Shown piece after piece: positions 40,586 through 49,141 of a stretch of 49,141 nucleotides of DNA. The notes beneath the pieces are model-generated. The model was not told the origin of the DNA and made no database searches. It worked only from the letters and a program-made list of their open reading frames with translations. Position 1 is the first letter of the stretch; each line of letters starts with the position of its first letter. The stretch spans positions 1 to 49,141 of IMG/VR virus record IMGVR_UViG_3300047550_004702; one strand, 5' to 3'. The translations under genes were made by a program, and so were the position numbers. The DNA is from a virus.

Positions 40586-43500
40586 TTATTTCTGAGCCTT
40601 CAGCGCCTCGATCTCAGCCTTCAGATCCTTGATGGCCTCGATCAGCAGAGGAACCAGTAGCTCGTAACGGACGGCCTTGAATCCATCTGCGCGATTCGCC
40701 ACGACGTTCGGGAAGACCTTCTCGACCTGCTGAGCAATGACTCCGGAATTATCTGGGCGAACAAAGTATCCATCCACATCACCGTGATCCTTCTTGTAGG
40801 TATCGTTCCAGTCGTAGATGACACCATCGATCTGTGAAACTTTATCCAGAGCATTCTCAATTGGACGGACGTTTGTCTTTAAGCGCTCGTCAGAGGTATA
40901 GTATGCGGTGATATTATCCGTGGCGCGGATTTCTCCTGTTGCCCCGGATGCAGGAGTACCGATACCTAGAGATCCAAACTGAAGGGAAGACACCGTGCTG
41001 ATGCTCTGCGGAAGCGACAGTGTGACCGATCCCGTTGAAGCAGATACTGTGACCTGGTTGGTTGTGCCGGTCAAGCTTGTAACAGCTGTTGTTAGGAATG
41101 ATGGAGCACCACTGACGTCTGACCAAGGCACAGTAGTTGACGCTGTCAAAGTGCCCAGAGCTCCTGAAGCACTTGCCTTGACATATCCAGCTAATCCAGT
41201 TAGTGTTGCTCCAAAAAATGTTGGGCTTGACGTAGTACTGATGTTCTGCGGCAGCGATAGCGTGACTGATCCTGTTGAAGCAGATACTGTGACCTGGTTG
41301 GTTGTGCCAGTCAGACTTGTGACGGCTGATGTAAGATATGTGGTGCTATCGACTGATCCATCTGCCTTCAGGAACTGAGCAGAAGTTCCGCTAGCAGTCT
41401 TAAATCCAGTTGCTTGGACAGTGGAGCTAGCCTCTACAGTTCCATTAGCTTTTAATGACAGACTGCCGTTATTGTTTTGAAATAATAATGTATAGACGCT
41501 AGTGCCACCGATAAGGTGAGAGATATTATTACCAGTCAGAATGACTCTGTACGGATACGTCGAATCCGACTTCATGAACCAAAGTCCATTCACTAGATTA
41601 AAGTTATGGATTTCTAGACTTTCTTTGCACAGTACAGCGTTATTGAATGTCTTTACTCCGCTTGCAGCTTGAGAAGTCGTCAGATCAACGAAGCTTGTAT
41701 TACTGATATCAGCCGAAGGAATCGTAGAGGATGCCGTAAGAGCACTTCCGCCATTTGCCTTGAGGTATCCGGTCAATCCGGACAATGTCATTCCGGCGAA
41801 CGTTGGTGTCGCTCCGGTATGGATATTTTGTGGAGCTGAGAATGTTAATGTAGAACCGGAGGAGTTAAGATGGACCTGATTTGCAGTACCTGTGAAGTTG
41901 ATAGTACCGGCTCCTCCAAAAGATCCGCCAGAAGGCACCAGATTTGCCGTAATTCCAGTGACTCCCGTGTTGGTAAACGTGATGGTATCGGTAGTAGCAT
42001 CTGCCGAAATGGAAATTCCACTTGTTGAAGATGCCGAAAGCGTGAGAGTATCGTTATTAGCGTCTGCTACGCAAGTAATAGAATTTGTTCCAGTTCCGCT
42101 CAGTGCAACATTCTTGAAGATATTCTGGTCAGAACCTTTATCGGTATTAGTGATCGTGACTGCAGAAGATCCATTATACGATACACCGCCAAGACCGGTT
42201 CCGATTGTTAGTGCATTGACCAGAGACCCAGCAGATCCTGTTGTATTCTGATTGAGAGTAGGAATATCTGCCGCGACAAGTGCTCGGAATGTCGGAGCAG
42301 CCGCTGCTCCAGTTGCAGGACCGGCCAAGACAACGTTGGCGGTTTTAGTGCCATATGGATTCAGAGTATCTCCATATGCAGCATTCAGGCTGATCACTGG
42401 CGCGGCGCCGCCGGTCGATGCAACTGGAGAAGTTGCTCCAACAGCAGTGACATAAGTAGCTCCAGTGATCGTAATCGTATCTGCATCTGTGCGCGATACT
42501 GTAACGGACCCGGATCCTATGAATCTGACGCTATCGGTACCACTTCCAGATCCACCGGCATCGAGGTCAAGGAACGCTCCACCACCTGTACCAGGAGCAG
42601 TCGCTTTGATGGAGTACGTGGTATTCGTGTCTGTGTCGACGACTGTTTCTGTGCCAGTCGTGTAACCCGTAACGTGGCCGTAGGTGTCGAATGACAGACC
42701 AGTAACATATCTGCGGCTCGATGCAGTTAGATCTGCAGCAGAACTTGTGTCGGAGTGGCTAATGGTAACCGCCGCCGAACCGTTATAGGTGCTTAACGTA
42801 CCGCTCAACCCAGCACCAATCGTCAGCGCATTCGCGACAGATCCAGCTTGACCCGTAGTGTTTCCATTTGGGCCAATCGCGCCAATTTCTGCCAATGTCC
42901 ATGTTGCATCTGCAGAACCGTTTACAGACTTGCCGGTATTGCCGATCGTGAAAGTACGAGCGGTTTGCCAGGTTGAAGCTGTCGTTGCATTTCCAATAAG
43001 AGCTCCACGGAAATTGGCGGCTTGAATATCTCCCTGAGTTCCACTGAATACCTCAGAAGTATTCGTAGCATCCGGAATAAAGGTGAAGTAGCCGGTAGAA
43101 TCGTCGTACCCGAAGAATCCGGTCTTCGCAGCGGTACCGTTGTGCCATCTGAACTCAATACCACGATCCTTGTTATCATCAGTAACGGCAGCAGCTCCTG
43201 CATCCGCTCCACCGAGAGTGATGATCGGATCCTTAACAGTTGCAGTGGTTGAATTGACTGTTGTGGTCGTGCCATTGATGGTCAGATTACCACTGACACT
43301 GACATTTCCCGAAAATAGAACATCTCCAGTCCCGATCGTTTGCTGAGTTGCATTAGAGAGTCTGAGATAACGAGAGTCAAGATCGGTTGTAGCAACTGCT
43401 GAAGTCAGAACGTGACCATAAGTGTCGTAAGTGAACGCGATATCTTGCAGAACGACACCGTTAGAATTGTCAGAGGACAGATTTCCTACAGAAGAGGTAT

Positions 43501-46267
43501 CAGCATGAACGAGCGTGATCGTGTCGGATGTCGCATTCGTGGTGATGACCAAAGATCCGTCGGTAGCGAGTGTCAACGTATCATCATTGTTATCGGCAAC
43601 GACTGTGGACTGTCCACCAACTGCGATATTCTTGAAGATATTCTGAGACGAACCCCTATCAGTATTTGTCAGCGAGACCGTACCGCCGAGATTTGCAGTA
43701 CCTCCGGCAGATAGACCAGATGATCCGCTGACCGCAAATGTGTAGGCCGAAAGCTTTGCAATATCGATTCCGGATGCAAGCTTTGCATTTGTGACCTGGG
43801 CATCGCCGATCTTTGTAGTTGTAACTGCACCGTCAGTAATCGCTACATTCGTCAGCGAAATCGTGACTGACGACCCTACCTCTGAGGCAGTGCTCGTAGC
43901 GCTTCCGGTCACTGGGCCTCCAGTGAGTTCTACGGTATAGGTCGGAGTAGGCTTATTTGTGACATTTCCCCACAGAGGAGAAAGGGTGGACGAACTGATC
44001 GACGTATTGCCCGCGACAGTAAGGTCTCCCTTGATCGTCACGTTTCCATTCGAATCGACAAAGAACCTATCCTGCAGGTTAGAGGCGTATGTCGTATTCG
44101 TGACACGAGACACCGTAATCGGACTTCCCTGAGCCTGAGCGGTCGTGACCGTGAGCGACGAGCCACTGTAGGTCTTATTTGTCAGAGATTGACTTCCAGC
44201 AGTCGTTACGACCGTCGTGTCCAGTGACCAAGTATTTGCTCCATCCTTCTTTAGATAGCCGGTAGAGCCATCGGCGATCGCTCCGATCGCTGTGAGGTCG
44301 CCATCTAAAGGCTGATACAATCCACCAGCATTAACCGTTGCCAGACCAGTGACGTGGCCATACGTATCAAGTGTGATGCTCTGTATGACTGTTCCACCGC
44401 TATTTGAAGAACTAGCCTGGCTTGAGGTATCGGCGTGACCGATCGTCAGGGTCTTGGTTGTCGCATTTGTCGTGATCGTCAGTCCAGCTAAAGCATCGAC
44501 CGTCGCGATAGCCACATTCAGGGTATCGGTATTGGAATTGGTCGCGATCGTCGTCTGTCCGCTGACGGCGATATTCTTGAAGATATTTTGAGACGACCCG
44601 CGATCCGAGTTAGTCAGCGTAATGGTGCCACCTAGCACAACGTTTCCACCACCGCTCATTCCCGTACCCGGATTTACAGTAACTGAGCTATTCGCCAACA
44701 TCGTATTACTGACCGTTCCGCTGTCACCGGTCGTAACAAGGGTGCCGGTTGTAGCCGGAAGAGTGATCGTGGTCGTGCCGGCAGCTGCTACAGGAGTCAG
44801 CACGATAGTTCCGGAAGTGGCGCCAGGAAGTGTGACGGATGAGATTCCTGTCAAGGCCAGATTTGCACTTGTGCGGTTGAGTGCAACCGACGTTGTTCCG
44901 ATGAAGTGCGTGTCAGCGCGACGAGCGATGGTAGAATCTACAGTGGTAGTTACTGCAGCAGATCCATTAAAGCTACCTCCGGTCAATCCATCGCCGAGAG
45001 TCAACGCGTTCGTGGTACTTGCCGTGATCGTTCCAGATGCACCAAGAGCAACAGTTACGCCGTTATATGTGACGCTGCTATTCGAAAGCTTGCCGTTGGC
45101 GATCGAACCGGCTAGCATCGCATTCGTAACGGTACCAGTGTCGCCACTCGTGATGATCGTGCCGGTCGTAGCCGGCATCGTGAGAGTGGTAGTACCTGCA
45201 ATTGCGACAGGTTGAAGAGTCACTGTTCCGGAAGTAGAACCTGGGAAAGCAACAGATGAAATTCCGGCCAGAGCAAGATTTCCGCTTCCGCGGCTAAGAG
45301 TGATGGAAGTCGTACCGATGAAGGTTGTATCGGCCGTTGTGGCGACCGTACCATCCTTGTCTTGAATCGTCAGGACACGTGTCTGCCCGGCAGTAATTCC
45401 AGAAGCTTCGAAGCGAGCTCTCTTTGTCGGAGCAGCATCGTCGATGATGAAGGTATTGGCATCGGTCAAGCTCTTATTCGTCAGAGTCTGGGAAGCGCCG
45501 ATGGCTACGAAGTCGTCGTCGGTGAGAGCCGTATTGAACTGCGCCAGAGTTCCTGTGATCGTATTGCTTCCTAGCGCAATAGTCTTATTCGTCAGTGTTT
45601 GCGCTGTAGCCAGACCAGCAAAATCGTCATCCGAAAGAGCAGTATTGAACTGGGCCAGTGTTCCGGTCAACGTATTATTGGCCAGGTTGATCGTCTTAGT
45701 CGTCAGCGTCTCAGATCCTGCCAGAGTCGCCAGCGTTCCGCTGGCAGGAACGGTAACCGTGGATCCTGCTGCCTGAGCAATAAGCGTCAGATTTCCTGTG
45801 TTTAACGTGATCGTACGGCCCTGATTATTTACGCCGGTGCCGCCGTAATTTGATGCAATTACCGCACCTTGCCACGTGCCAGATCCGATTATGCCGACAG
45901 AAGTGAGTGACGAATTGACGACGCCTGATCCGAGTGTCGTGGCATTCAGTACCGAGGTGCCATTGATCGTAAATGCCAGACCAGTCGAAAGGTTGAGGTT
46001 CGACGAGAATGTCTTTGTGCCACTGATTGTTACAGTGTTTCCGGTCTTTAGCTCATTCAGCGCCGAAACCAGATCGGTCGCCGTGAAGGTCGACAGACTC
46101 CCTACGACTCCGATGTCAGACTGAAGCTCATTGATGGCAGTGACGAGGGATCCGTTGGCCGTGATGTTGACCGATAGGTCACCCCTTGTACCAAGATCTG
46201 AGGAGATCGTATTGGTCTTTTGGCGCCACAGCTCGAATGTGTCGGAACGTAGGACTTCAGTTGGCAT
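40586..46267 (-). CDS. Tail fibre protein, 1893 residues, with C-terminal S74 auto-chaperone
   Basis: The N-terminal ~100 residues (TFELWRQKTNTISSDLGTRG, ITANGSLVTAINELQSDIG, DLVSALNELKTGNTVTISG) match fibre proteins of T4-like phages. Then come TLTNKTI...FNTALSDDDFAG repeats, many GSSQNIFKNIAVSGQ repeats, one fibre cassette (about residues 1000-1080) and duplicated TGTTNQVTVSASTGSVTLSLP segments. The last 102 residues are an S74 chaperone: SDERLK with S1792 and K1797, NALDKVSQIDGVIYDW, SGVIAQQVEKVFP and a terminal coiled coil. Immediately before it lies LGIGTPASGATGEIRATDN, nearly the same junction as in the 1273-residue fibre. It is expected to self-cleave before S1792. Transcription probably starts at 46417 or upstream. 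Confidence 0.93.
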   Translation of the reverse strand: MPTEVLRSDTFELWRQKTNTISSDLGTRGDLSVNITANGSLVTAINELQSDIGVVGSLSTFTATDLVSALNELKTGNTVTISGTKTFSSNLNLSTGLAFTINGTSVLNATTLGSGVVNSSLTSVGIIGSGTWQGAVIASNYGGTGVNNQGRTITLNTGNLTLIAQAAGSTVTVPASGTLATLAGSETLTTKTINLANNTLTGTLAQFNTALSDDDFAGLATAQTLTNKTIALGSNTITGTLAQFNTALTDDDFVAIGASQTLTNKSLTDANTFIIDDAAPTKRARFEASGITAGQTRVLTIQDKDGTVATTADTTFIGTTSITLSRGSGNLALAGISSVAFPGSTSGTVTLQPVAIAGTTTLTMPATTGTIITSGDTGTVTNAMLAGSIANGKLSNSSVTYNGVTVALGASGTITASTTNALTLGDGLTGGSFNGSAAVTTTVDSTIARRADTHFIGTTSVALNRTSANLALTGISSVTLPGATSGTIVLTPVAAAGTTTITLPATTGTLVTTGDSGTVSNTMLANSSVTVNPGTGMSGGGNVVLGGTITLTNSDRGSSQNIFKNIAVSGQTTIATNSNTDTLNVAIATVDALAGLTITTNATTKTLTIGHADTSSQASSSNSGGTVIQSITLDTYGHVTGLATVNAGGLYQPLDGDLTAIGAIADGSTGYLKKDGANTWSLDTTVVTTAGSQSLTNKTYSGSSLTVTTAQAQGSPITVSRVTNTTYASNLQDRFFVDSNGNVTIKGDLTVAGNTSISSSTLSPLWGNVTNKPTPTYTVELTGGPVTGSATSTASEVGSSVTISLTNVAITDGAVTTTKIGDAQVTNAKLASGIDIAKLSAYTFAVSGSSGLSAGGTANLGGTVSLTNTDRGSSQNIFKNIAVGGQSTVVADNNDDTLTLATDGSLVITTNATSDTITLVHADTSSVGNLSSDNSNGVVLQDIAFTYDTYGHVLTSAVATTDLDSRYLRLSNATQQTIGTGDVLFSGNVSVSGNLTINGTTTTVNSTTATVKDPIITLGGADAGAAAVTDDNKDRGIEFRWHNGTAAKTGFFGYDDSTGYFTFIPDATNTSEVFSGTQGDIQAANFRGALIGNATTASTWQTARTFTIGNTGKSVNGSADATWTLAEIGAIGPNGNTTGQAGSVANALTIGAGLSGTLSTYNGSAAVTISHSDTSSAADLTASSRRYVTGLSFDTYGHVTGYTTGTETVVDTDTNTTYSIKATAPGTGGGAFLDLDAGGSGSGTDSVRFIGSGSVTVSRTDADTITITGATYVTAVGATSPVASTGGAAPVISLNAAYGDTLNPYGTKTANVVLAGPATGAAAAPTFRALVAADIPTLNQNTTGSAGSLVNALTIGTGLGGVSYNGSSAVTITNTDKGSDQNIFKNVALSGTGTNSITCVADANNDTLTLSASSTSGISISADATTDTITFTNTGVTGITANLVPSGGSFGGAGTINFTGTANQVHLNSSGSTLTFSAPQNIHTGATPTFAGMTLSGLTGYLKANGGSALTASSTIPSADISNTSFVDLTTSQAASGVKTFNNAVLCKESLEIHNFNLVNGLWFMKSDSTYPYRVILTGNNISHLIGGTSVYTLLFQNNNGSLSLKANGTVEASSTVQATGFKTASGTSAQFLKADGSVDSTTYLTSAVTSLTGTTNQVTVSASTGSVTLSLPQNISTTSSPTFFGATLTGLAGYVKASASGALGTLTASTTVPWSDVSGAPSFLTTAVTSLTGTTNQVTVSASTGSVTLSLPQSISTVSSLQFGSLGIGTPASGATGEIRATDNITAYYTSDERLKTNVRPIENALDKVSQIDGVIYDWNDTYKKDHGDVDGYFVRPDNSGVIAQQVEKVFPNVVANRADGFKAVRYELLVPLLIEAIKDLKAEIEALKAQK
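41034..41308. repeat. Internal duplication near the 3' end of the 1893-residue fibre gene
   Basis: A 35-base run, positions 41034-41068, is repeated exactly at 41274-41308, inside a longer similar stretch of roughly 100 bases. It encodes the twice-occurring TGTTNQVTVSASTGSVTLSLP segment just before the S74 domain. Confidence 0.8.
43028..43296. repeat. Fibre cassette repeat, copy C
   Basis: Third copy of the cassette, within the 1893-residue fibre gene, similar to copies at 28281-28561 and 32881-33150 at DNA and protein level. More diverged versions are recognisable only as protein in the 1633- and 558-residue genes. Confidence 0.75.
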
Positions 46268-46276
46268 TTGAGTACT

Positions 46277-46501
46277 TTACTTTGACTGGGATTGCAGTAG
46301 ATTTTGAACCATCGCCTTTAGCTCCTCTACGTCTGACTTGAGCTTTTGGATCTCCGCTTCCTTGTTCTCGAAGGTCTGTTTCGCGATCAGGCGGCGGAGA
46401 TAGTCGTTGGTATTCCTATTTATTATAGCTCTGGAATAGCCGTCGCGAATAAGCGACGGATCTTCTTTGACCACCGAATATGGAGCCTTTTGGGAACTCA
46501 C
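46277..46501 (-). CDS. Small coiled-coil protein, 74 residues
   Basis: The N-terminal half contains DPSLIRDGYSRAIINRNTND, and the C-terminal half is a heptad-like coiled coil (RLIAKQTFENKEAEIQKLK, then VEELKAMVQNLLQ). Its start overlaps the upstream stop as ATGA, so it is translated with the 532-residue structural protein. Its stop is 9 bases before the 1893-residue fibre. Small coiled-coil proteins in this position occur in other T4-like phages. It may be a trimeric adaptor or assembly factor, but no function can be shown. A late promoter box lies inside its coding sequence. Confidence 0.8.
   Translation of the reverse strand: MSSQKAPYSVVKEDPSLIRDGYSRAIINRNTNDYLRRLIAKQTFENKEAEIQKLKSDVEELKAMVQNLLQSQSK
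46417..46424 (-). promoter_or_regulatory. Late promoter inside the 74-residue gene, for the 1893-residue fibre
   Basis: The minus strand reads TATAATAAATAGG within the coding sequence, about 150 bases before the fibre start codon. The context matches the other late boxes (TAATAAATAG). A 7-bp GC stem (46440-46459) lies just upstream. It is the least certain of the promoters because it is intragenic. Confidence 0.5.
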
Positions 46502-48096
46502 GTGACTGCGATCGCTCTCAGATCAGAGCAAGAAGGTGCTGCAGCGCTATTAGTCGCAGTAAAGACGATCTTGATGGCAAAGGCCACAAACTTCTTGTTG
46601 GAAATTCCTGAGGCAGCTTCGGTCACGGCATACTCAACGTCCGTATATTCTCCAGCATTGTCCGTGATCGGAACTGAGTCGATCGGATTGACCAGATACC
46701 ATGGAAGAGCATCAAAATTGGCGTCGATGTTGTCAGTTACCTTGTAGTAAACGTCTATGTATGATCCCGTCGGACGATTAGTGGACAGGAAGATACGAAG
46801 TGCAGAAGCTGCTGTGGCCAGGTCAACTCGGCGAGTGATGTATTTTGACAGAGCAGAGGATCCGGTACCGACTGTCTCGGATTGGTAATTTTCAACCACG
46901 TTATATCCAGTCTGTGCTGATCCGATCGGACGATCCAGACGATAGTTGATTGCAATTGCAGATGTACGGTTCAGGTCAATTACCGGAGACAGCGTGGTCT
47001 GGCTCGTGCTAAGGCTTCCCTTTAAGTAGAAGCTCTTGGTCGTTGGACTAGCAGTATTGACTGCACGAACTACCTGAGGATAGTTCATCTCTACGTTCTG
47101 ATTGACCGGGATCTGATAGTACTGGCTCAGGGAATGAGGAATCTCGCTTCCAGCCAAGGACTGTCCACTCGTCGTGCGCACGAACCAGTTTGCCTGAGTA
47201 TTCTTAAACGAAAGCTGCTGAACACTAGGATAGAGAACATCGAACGCTCGGTTCTCCGTGGCTGTGACGGCAGAACCTCCAACTCGGCCGCTTGCGCTTG
47301 CATTGCTAGCAGCCGTGACCTGAATCGTATAGGAATCTCGTTCTACACTGACCACAGTATGTGTCCCGTTGATCTCGCTTCCCAGGATTCCGTTGTAAGA
47401 TGTTGCTCCAACTAGCCCAGCGATTGTGACCTCGGATGCACCGGCGAAGTGGCCATGGTCCTTATGGAAAACTCGGATGTTCTTCGTACCGCTATAGGTA
47501 TAAAGCGGATTTGAATCTAGCGTAACGACTGGAATAGGAGCCTCATTCAGGATGATATCGCCGGCGGTCGCAAATTCGGCTCTGCGAATCAGGAACTTGA
47601 TGTCCAGATTCTGTTCTGGAATCCAGGTCGATGAATTCTGAGACTTGAACATCACACCTGCATATGGCTGCTTTGTGATAGAGAAGGCAGTATTCGTGAC
47701 GTCATTCTTTCCAGTCTCGGCAACCCAGATCTTGTAGTTACGCGAGTTTGCATTGACCACGAAGCAATATTCTTTGGTATCAAGCAAGAATACTGGCGCC
47801 GAGAACGTGAACTTGGTGGCGATCGAGGCGTTTGCGCTGGTGGCCACGTCTGCTGCATTGACCGTCACTGTAGAGAACGGGATGATGATTCCTGTCGGAA
47901 TTCCATTCTCCATCTCTCGAATCTCGAGCGTCACTGGCAGTGTAGAATCCTTTGAGGCGAAGTATAGATCGATCGACGTGAGGAAAGCTCCACCTGGAGA
48001 ATCTACGATGAAGCTTTGCGCGACCGGATCGACGTAGGTCTTCGCCTGTTGTAGCGAAGCGATCTGTGCCTGTGAAAGATATACGTTGCTGCTCAT
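46498..48096 (-). CDS. Large virion structural protein, C-terminal part (separate ORF)
   Basis: The 532-residue product starts with a short helix and then TYVDPVAQSFIVDSPGGAF, followed by LTSIDLYFASKDSTLPVTLE and TKFTFSAPVFLLDTKEYCFV. In the T4-like cyanophage type these segments belong to the second half of one very long structural protein located near the baseplate genes; here they form a separate gene. Later parts include an IRVFHKDHGHFAGASEVTIA Ig-like domain (residues about 205-275) and a beta-rich C-terminus. By position it would correspond to the baseplate/fibre-network region between T4 gp8 and gp13, but I cannot equate it with a T4 gene. It starts 5 bases after the upstream stop in another frame. 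Confidence 0.8.
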   Translation of the reverse strand: MSSNVYLSQAQIASLQQAKTYVDPVAQSFIVDSPGGAFLTSIDLYFASKDSTLPVTLEIREMENGIPTGIIIPFSTVTVNAADVATSANASIATKFTFSAPVFLLDTKEYCFVVNANSRNYKIWVAETGKNDVTNTAFSITKQPYAGVMFKSQNSSTWIPEQNLDIKFLIRRAEFATAGDIILNEAPIPVVTLDSNPLYTYSGTKNIRVFHKDHGHFAGASEVTIAGLVGATSYNGILGSEINGTHTVVSVERDSYTIQVTAASNASASGRVGGSAVTATENRAFDVLYPSVQQLSFKNTQANWFVRTTSGQSLAGSEIPHSLSQYYQIPVNQNVEMNYPQVVRAVNTASPTTKSFYLKGSLSTSQTTLSPVIDLNRTSAIAINYRLDRPIGSAQTGYNVVENYQSETVGTGSSALSKYITRRVDLATAASALRIFLSTNRPTGSYIDVYYKVTDNIDANFDALPWYLVNPIDSVPITDNAGEYTDVEYAVTEAASGISNKKFVAFAIKIVFTATNSAAAPSCSDLRAIAVT

Positions 48097-48101
48097 AGAT
48101 T

Positions 48102-49141
48102 TTAGTTATAGCGCTCGGATTCAGGAAGTGAAGATAGGTTTGCTGGAGGCTCAGCAACGGTGAATACCACAGTATTCGAGTAGTATGTGACTCCATTCCA
48201 GACCGCCTTGGCTCTGACCTGATATGTTCCAGGAAGCGCCGGCGAGATGCGGAAGACTGCGTTTGCGCTGTACCCGCCAGAAGTAGATCCACTCTGGTAT
48301 GCCAGGTTAACCCAGTATCCGAAGTTAGGATCTCCAGCATTGGAACGTTCTTCAACACCGAACGATGTAAGCGTTCCATATCCGGTTGCCGAGGTTGCAC
48401 ACTCAAAGTTGAATGGAATTCCGGAGTACTTAGGACTACGTCCCTGAACATTGAGACCGACAAATGGAGCGACCAACGGGGCAGGACCAGGCTTTGGCGT
48501 CGGAATTACGACAGGAGGCTGAGTGGCCGGAGTTGGAGCCGGTACGAAGATTCCAGTTGCGCGGTAGATCGCTTCTGCAGACGTGAAGGCACTGTCGGTG
48601 CTGTTCAGGTTGTTGTCAACGATTCGGAAGATGCGTTCACCTGTCCGGAACTTCAACGCCGAGTTGTGCGGGATAATGAACGATCCGATGATCTGACCGG
48701 CTGCATCGGTCTGAAGATTTGCAGTGGCACCAGATGGATGCGATGTCAGGTCAACATAATTCCTGTCGTCAGGATTTATAGTGTAGTTATTGAATGTAGT
48801 CGTGTGGACTCCGCCTGACATTGGAGCGTTGACATAACTTCCGATGTTTACTCCATCGAAGAAGGCATAGACACGTGAATTTGGCTTCAGACCAGTTGCC
48901 TTGAAGTAAATCTTGCGTGAACGGATATACGGAACGATCGTGTTATTGACGATCGTATCGGCTACCTGTGTAGATTGTGAATTGCTATAGGCTCCAGTCG
49001 ATGGGCGATAGTACGCCATGCCACCGAATGTCTGAGAACCATCAGCTGAATTTGCACTGACGCTCATGCTGCTGGTGCCTGAAAGAACTCCGGAGTCGTA
49101 TACCTGGTTGTTGAGTTCTGCCTCTTCCTCTGGAGAAACGC
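48102..49141 (-). CDS. Large virion structural protein, upstream part (5' end outside window)
   Basis: The frame is open beyond the Met codon at 49067 up to the window edge: upstream codons read SPEEEAELNNQVYDSGVLSG, so the true start lies outside the window. The visible 346 codons contain VPYIRSRKIYFKATGLKPNS and RVYAFFDGVNIGSY, then IIGSFIIPHNSALKFRTGER, segments I recognise from very large structural proteins of T4-like cyanophages. A proline-rich linker (PAPTPATQPPVVIPTPKPGP, residues about 175-195 from M49067) leads to an Ig-like domain that ends at the stop. It is probably part of the same virion complex as the next gene. No late promoter is visible inside this stretch. Confidence 0.8.
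   Translation of the reverse strand, partial: VSPEEEAELNNQVYDSGVLSGTSSMSVSANSADGSQTFGGMAYYRPSTGAYSNSQSTQVADTIVNNTIVPYIRSRKIYFKATGLKPNSRVYAFFDGVNIGSYVNAPMSGGVHTTTFNNYTINPDDRNYVDLTSHPSGATANLQTDAAGQIIGSFIIPHNSALKFRTGERIFRIVDNNLNSTDSAFTSAEAIYRATGIFVPAPTPATQPPVVIPTPKPGPAPLVAPFVGLNVQGRSPKYSGIPFNFECATSATGYGTLTSFGVEERSNAGDPNFGYWVNLAYQSGSTSGGYSANAVFRISPALPGTYQVRAKAVWNGVTYYSNTVVFTVAEPPANLSSLPESERYN

Noticed and set aside
44622-45215. 197-codon open frame on the plus strand
   Set aside because: It lies antisense to the 1893-residue fibre. Its Val/Pro/Ala-rich composition is what the Thr/Gly/Asn-rich fibre codons produce when read on the other strand.
46440-46459. 7-bp GC stem (CCGTCGC/GCGACGG) just before the intragenic late box
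   Set aside because: It resembles a terminator but lies inside the coding sequence of the 74-residue gene and has no U-rich tail. It is not strong enough to annotate.
1-49141. tRNA genes, insertion sequences, attachment sites or an integrase
   Set aside because: I looked for cloverleaf-like gaps, transposase motifs and long terminal repeats and saw none. Gaps between genes are too small (at most about 100 bases) and are accounted for by promoters, terminators and leaders.

Overview
The window is one contiguous late-gene block of a T4-like tailed bacteriophage (myovirus). Every gene I can support lies on the minus strand, so transcription runs from high to low coordinates. The neck-to-portal genes follow the T4 order exactly (gp13, gp14, gp15, gp16, gp17, gp18, gp19, gp20, then a prohead-core gene). 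The very long fibre genes, the LamG-type proteins and the small fibre-associated proteins resemble those of marine and freshwater T4-like phages of the cyanophage/pelagiphage type more than T4 itself. A phage-encoded protein with a signal peptide and an outer-membrane barrel ending implies a Gram-negative host. The host cannot be named from this sequence.

Layout in transcription order. (1) 49141-46277: two adjacent pieces of a large virion structural protein (the first cut by the window edge) and a small coiled-coil protein. (2) 46267-38299: a 1893-residue fibre with a self-cleaving S74 chaperone, two small fibre-associated proteins and a 558-residue fibre-like protein. (3) 38197-33296: a 1633-residue fibre. 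(4) 33269-22735: a 2407-residue fibre followed by three tightly coupled LamG-like proteins. (5) 22713-16752: a 1273-residue fibre with a second S74 chaperone and a tandem pair of paralogous 353/356-residue virion proteins. (6) 16743-11964: a 201- and a 236-residue protein, then an unusual trio: a U32-like Fe-S/TIM-barrel protein fused to a methyltransferase, a DUF401-like membrane protein, and an outer-membrane beta-barrel protein. (7) 11936-9234: a conserved 133-residue phage protein, an extremely cysteine-rich protein, and an AT-rich patch of three genes that share one ~70-residue module. (8) 9212-1: the neck, terminase, tail and portal genes and the start of a prohead-core gene.

Regulation can be read directly. 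TATAAATA or TAATAAATA boxes (T4-type late promoters) occur at ten places, nearly always followed by G, and cut the block into late transcription units. Intrinsic terminators lie after the 133-residue gene, after gp19 and after the 558-residue gene. At the last two the late promoter sits directly in front of the terminator stem, so a transcript starting there would lack part of the hairpin and escape it, while read-through RNA from upstream would be stopped.

Together the genes make the adsorption apparatus (fibres, LamG heads, baseplate-associated proteins), the neck, the DNA-packaging motor, the contractile tail and the portal. The cassette between the fibres and the neck genes (about 16.7-9.2 kb) is the accessory part and holds the most unusual content. 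There is no intergenic stretch above about 100 bases, and I saw no tRNA, CRISPR array, insertion sequence or integrase.
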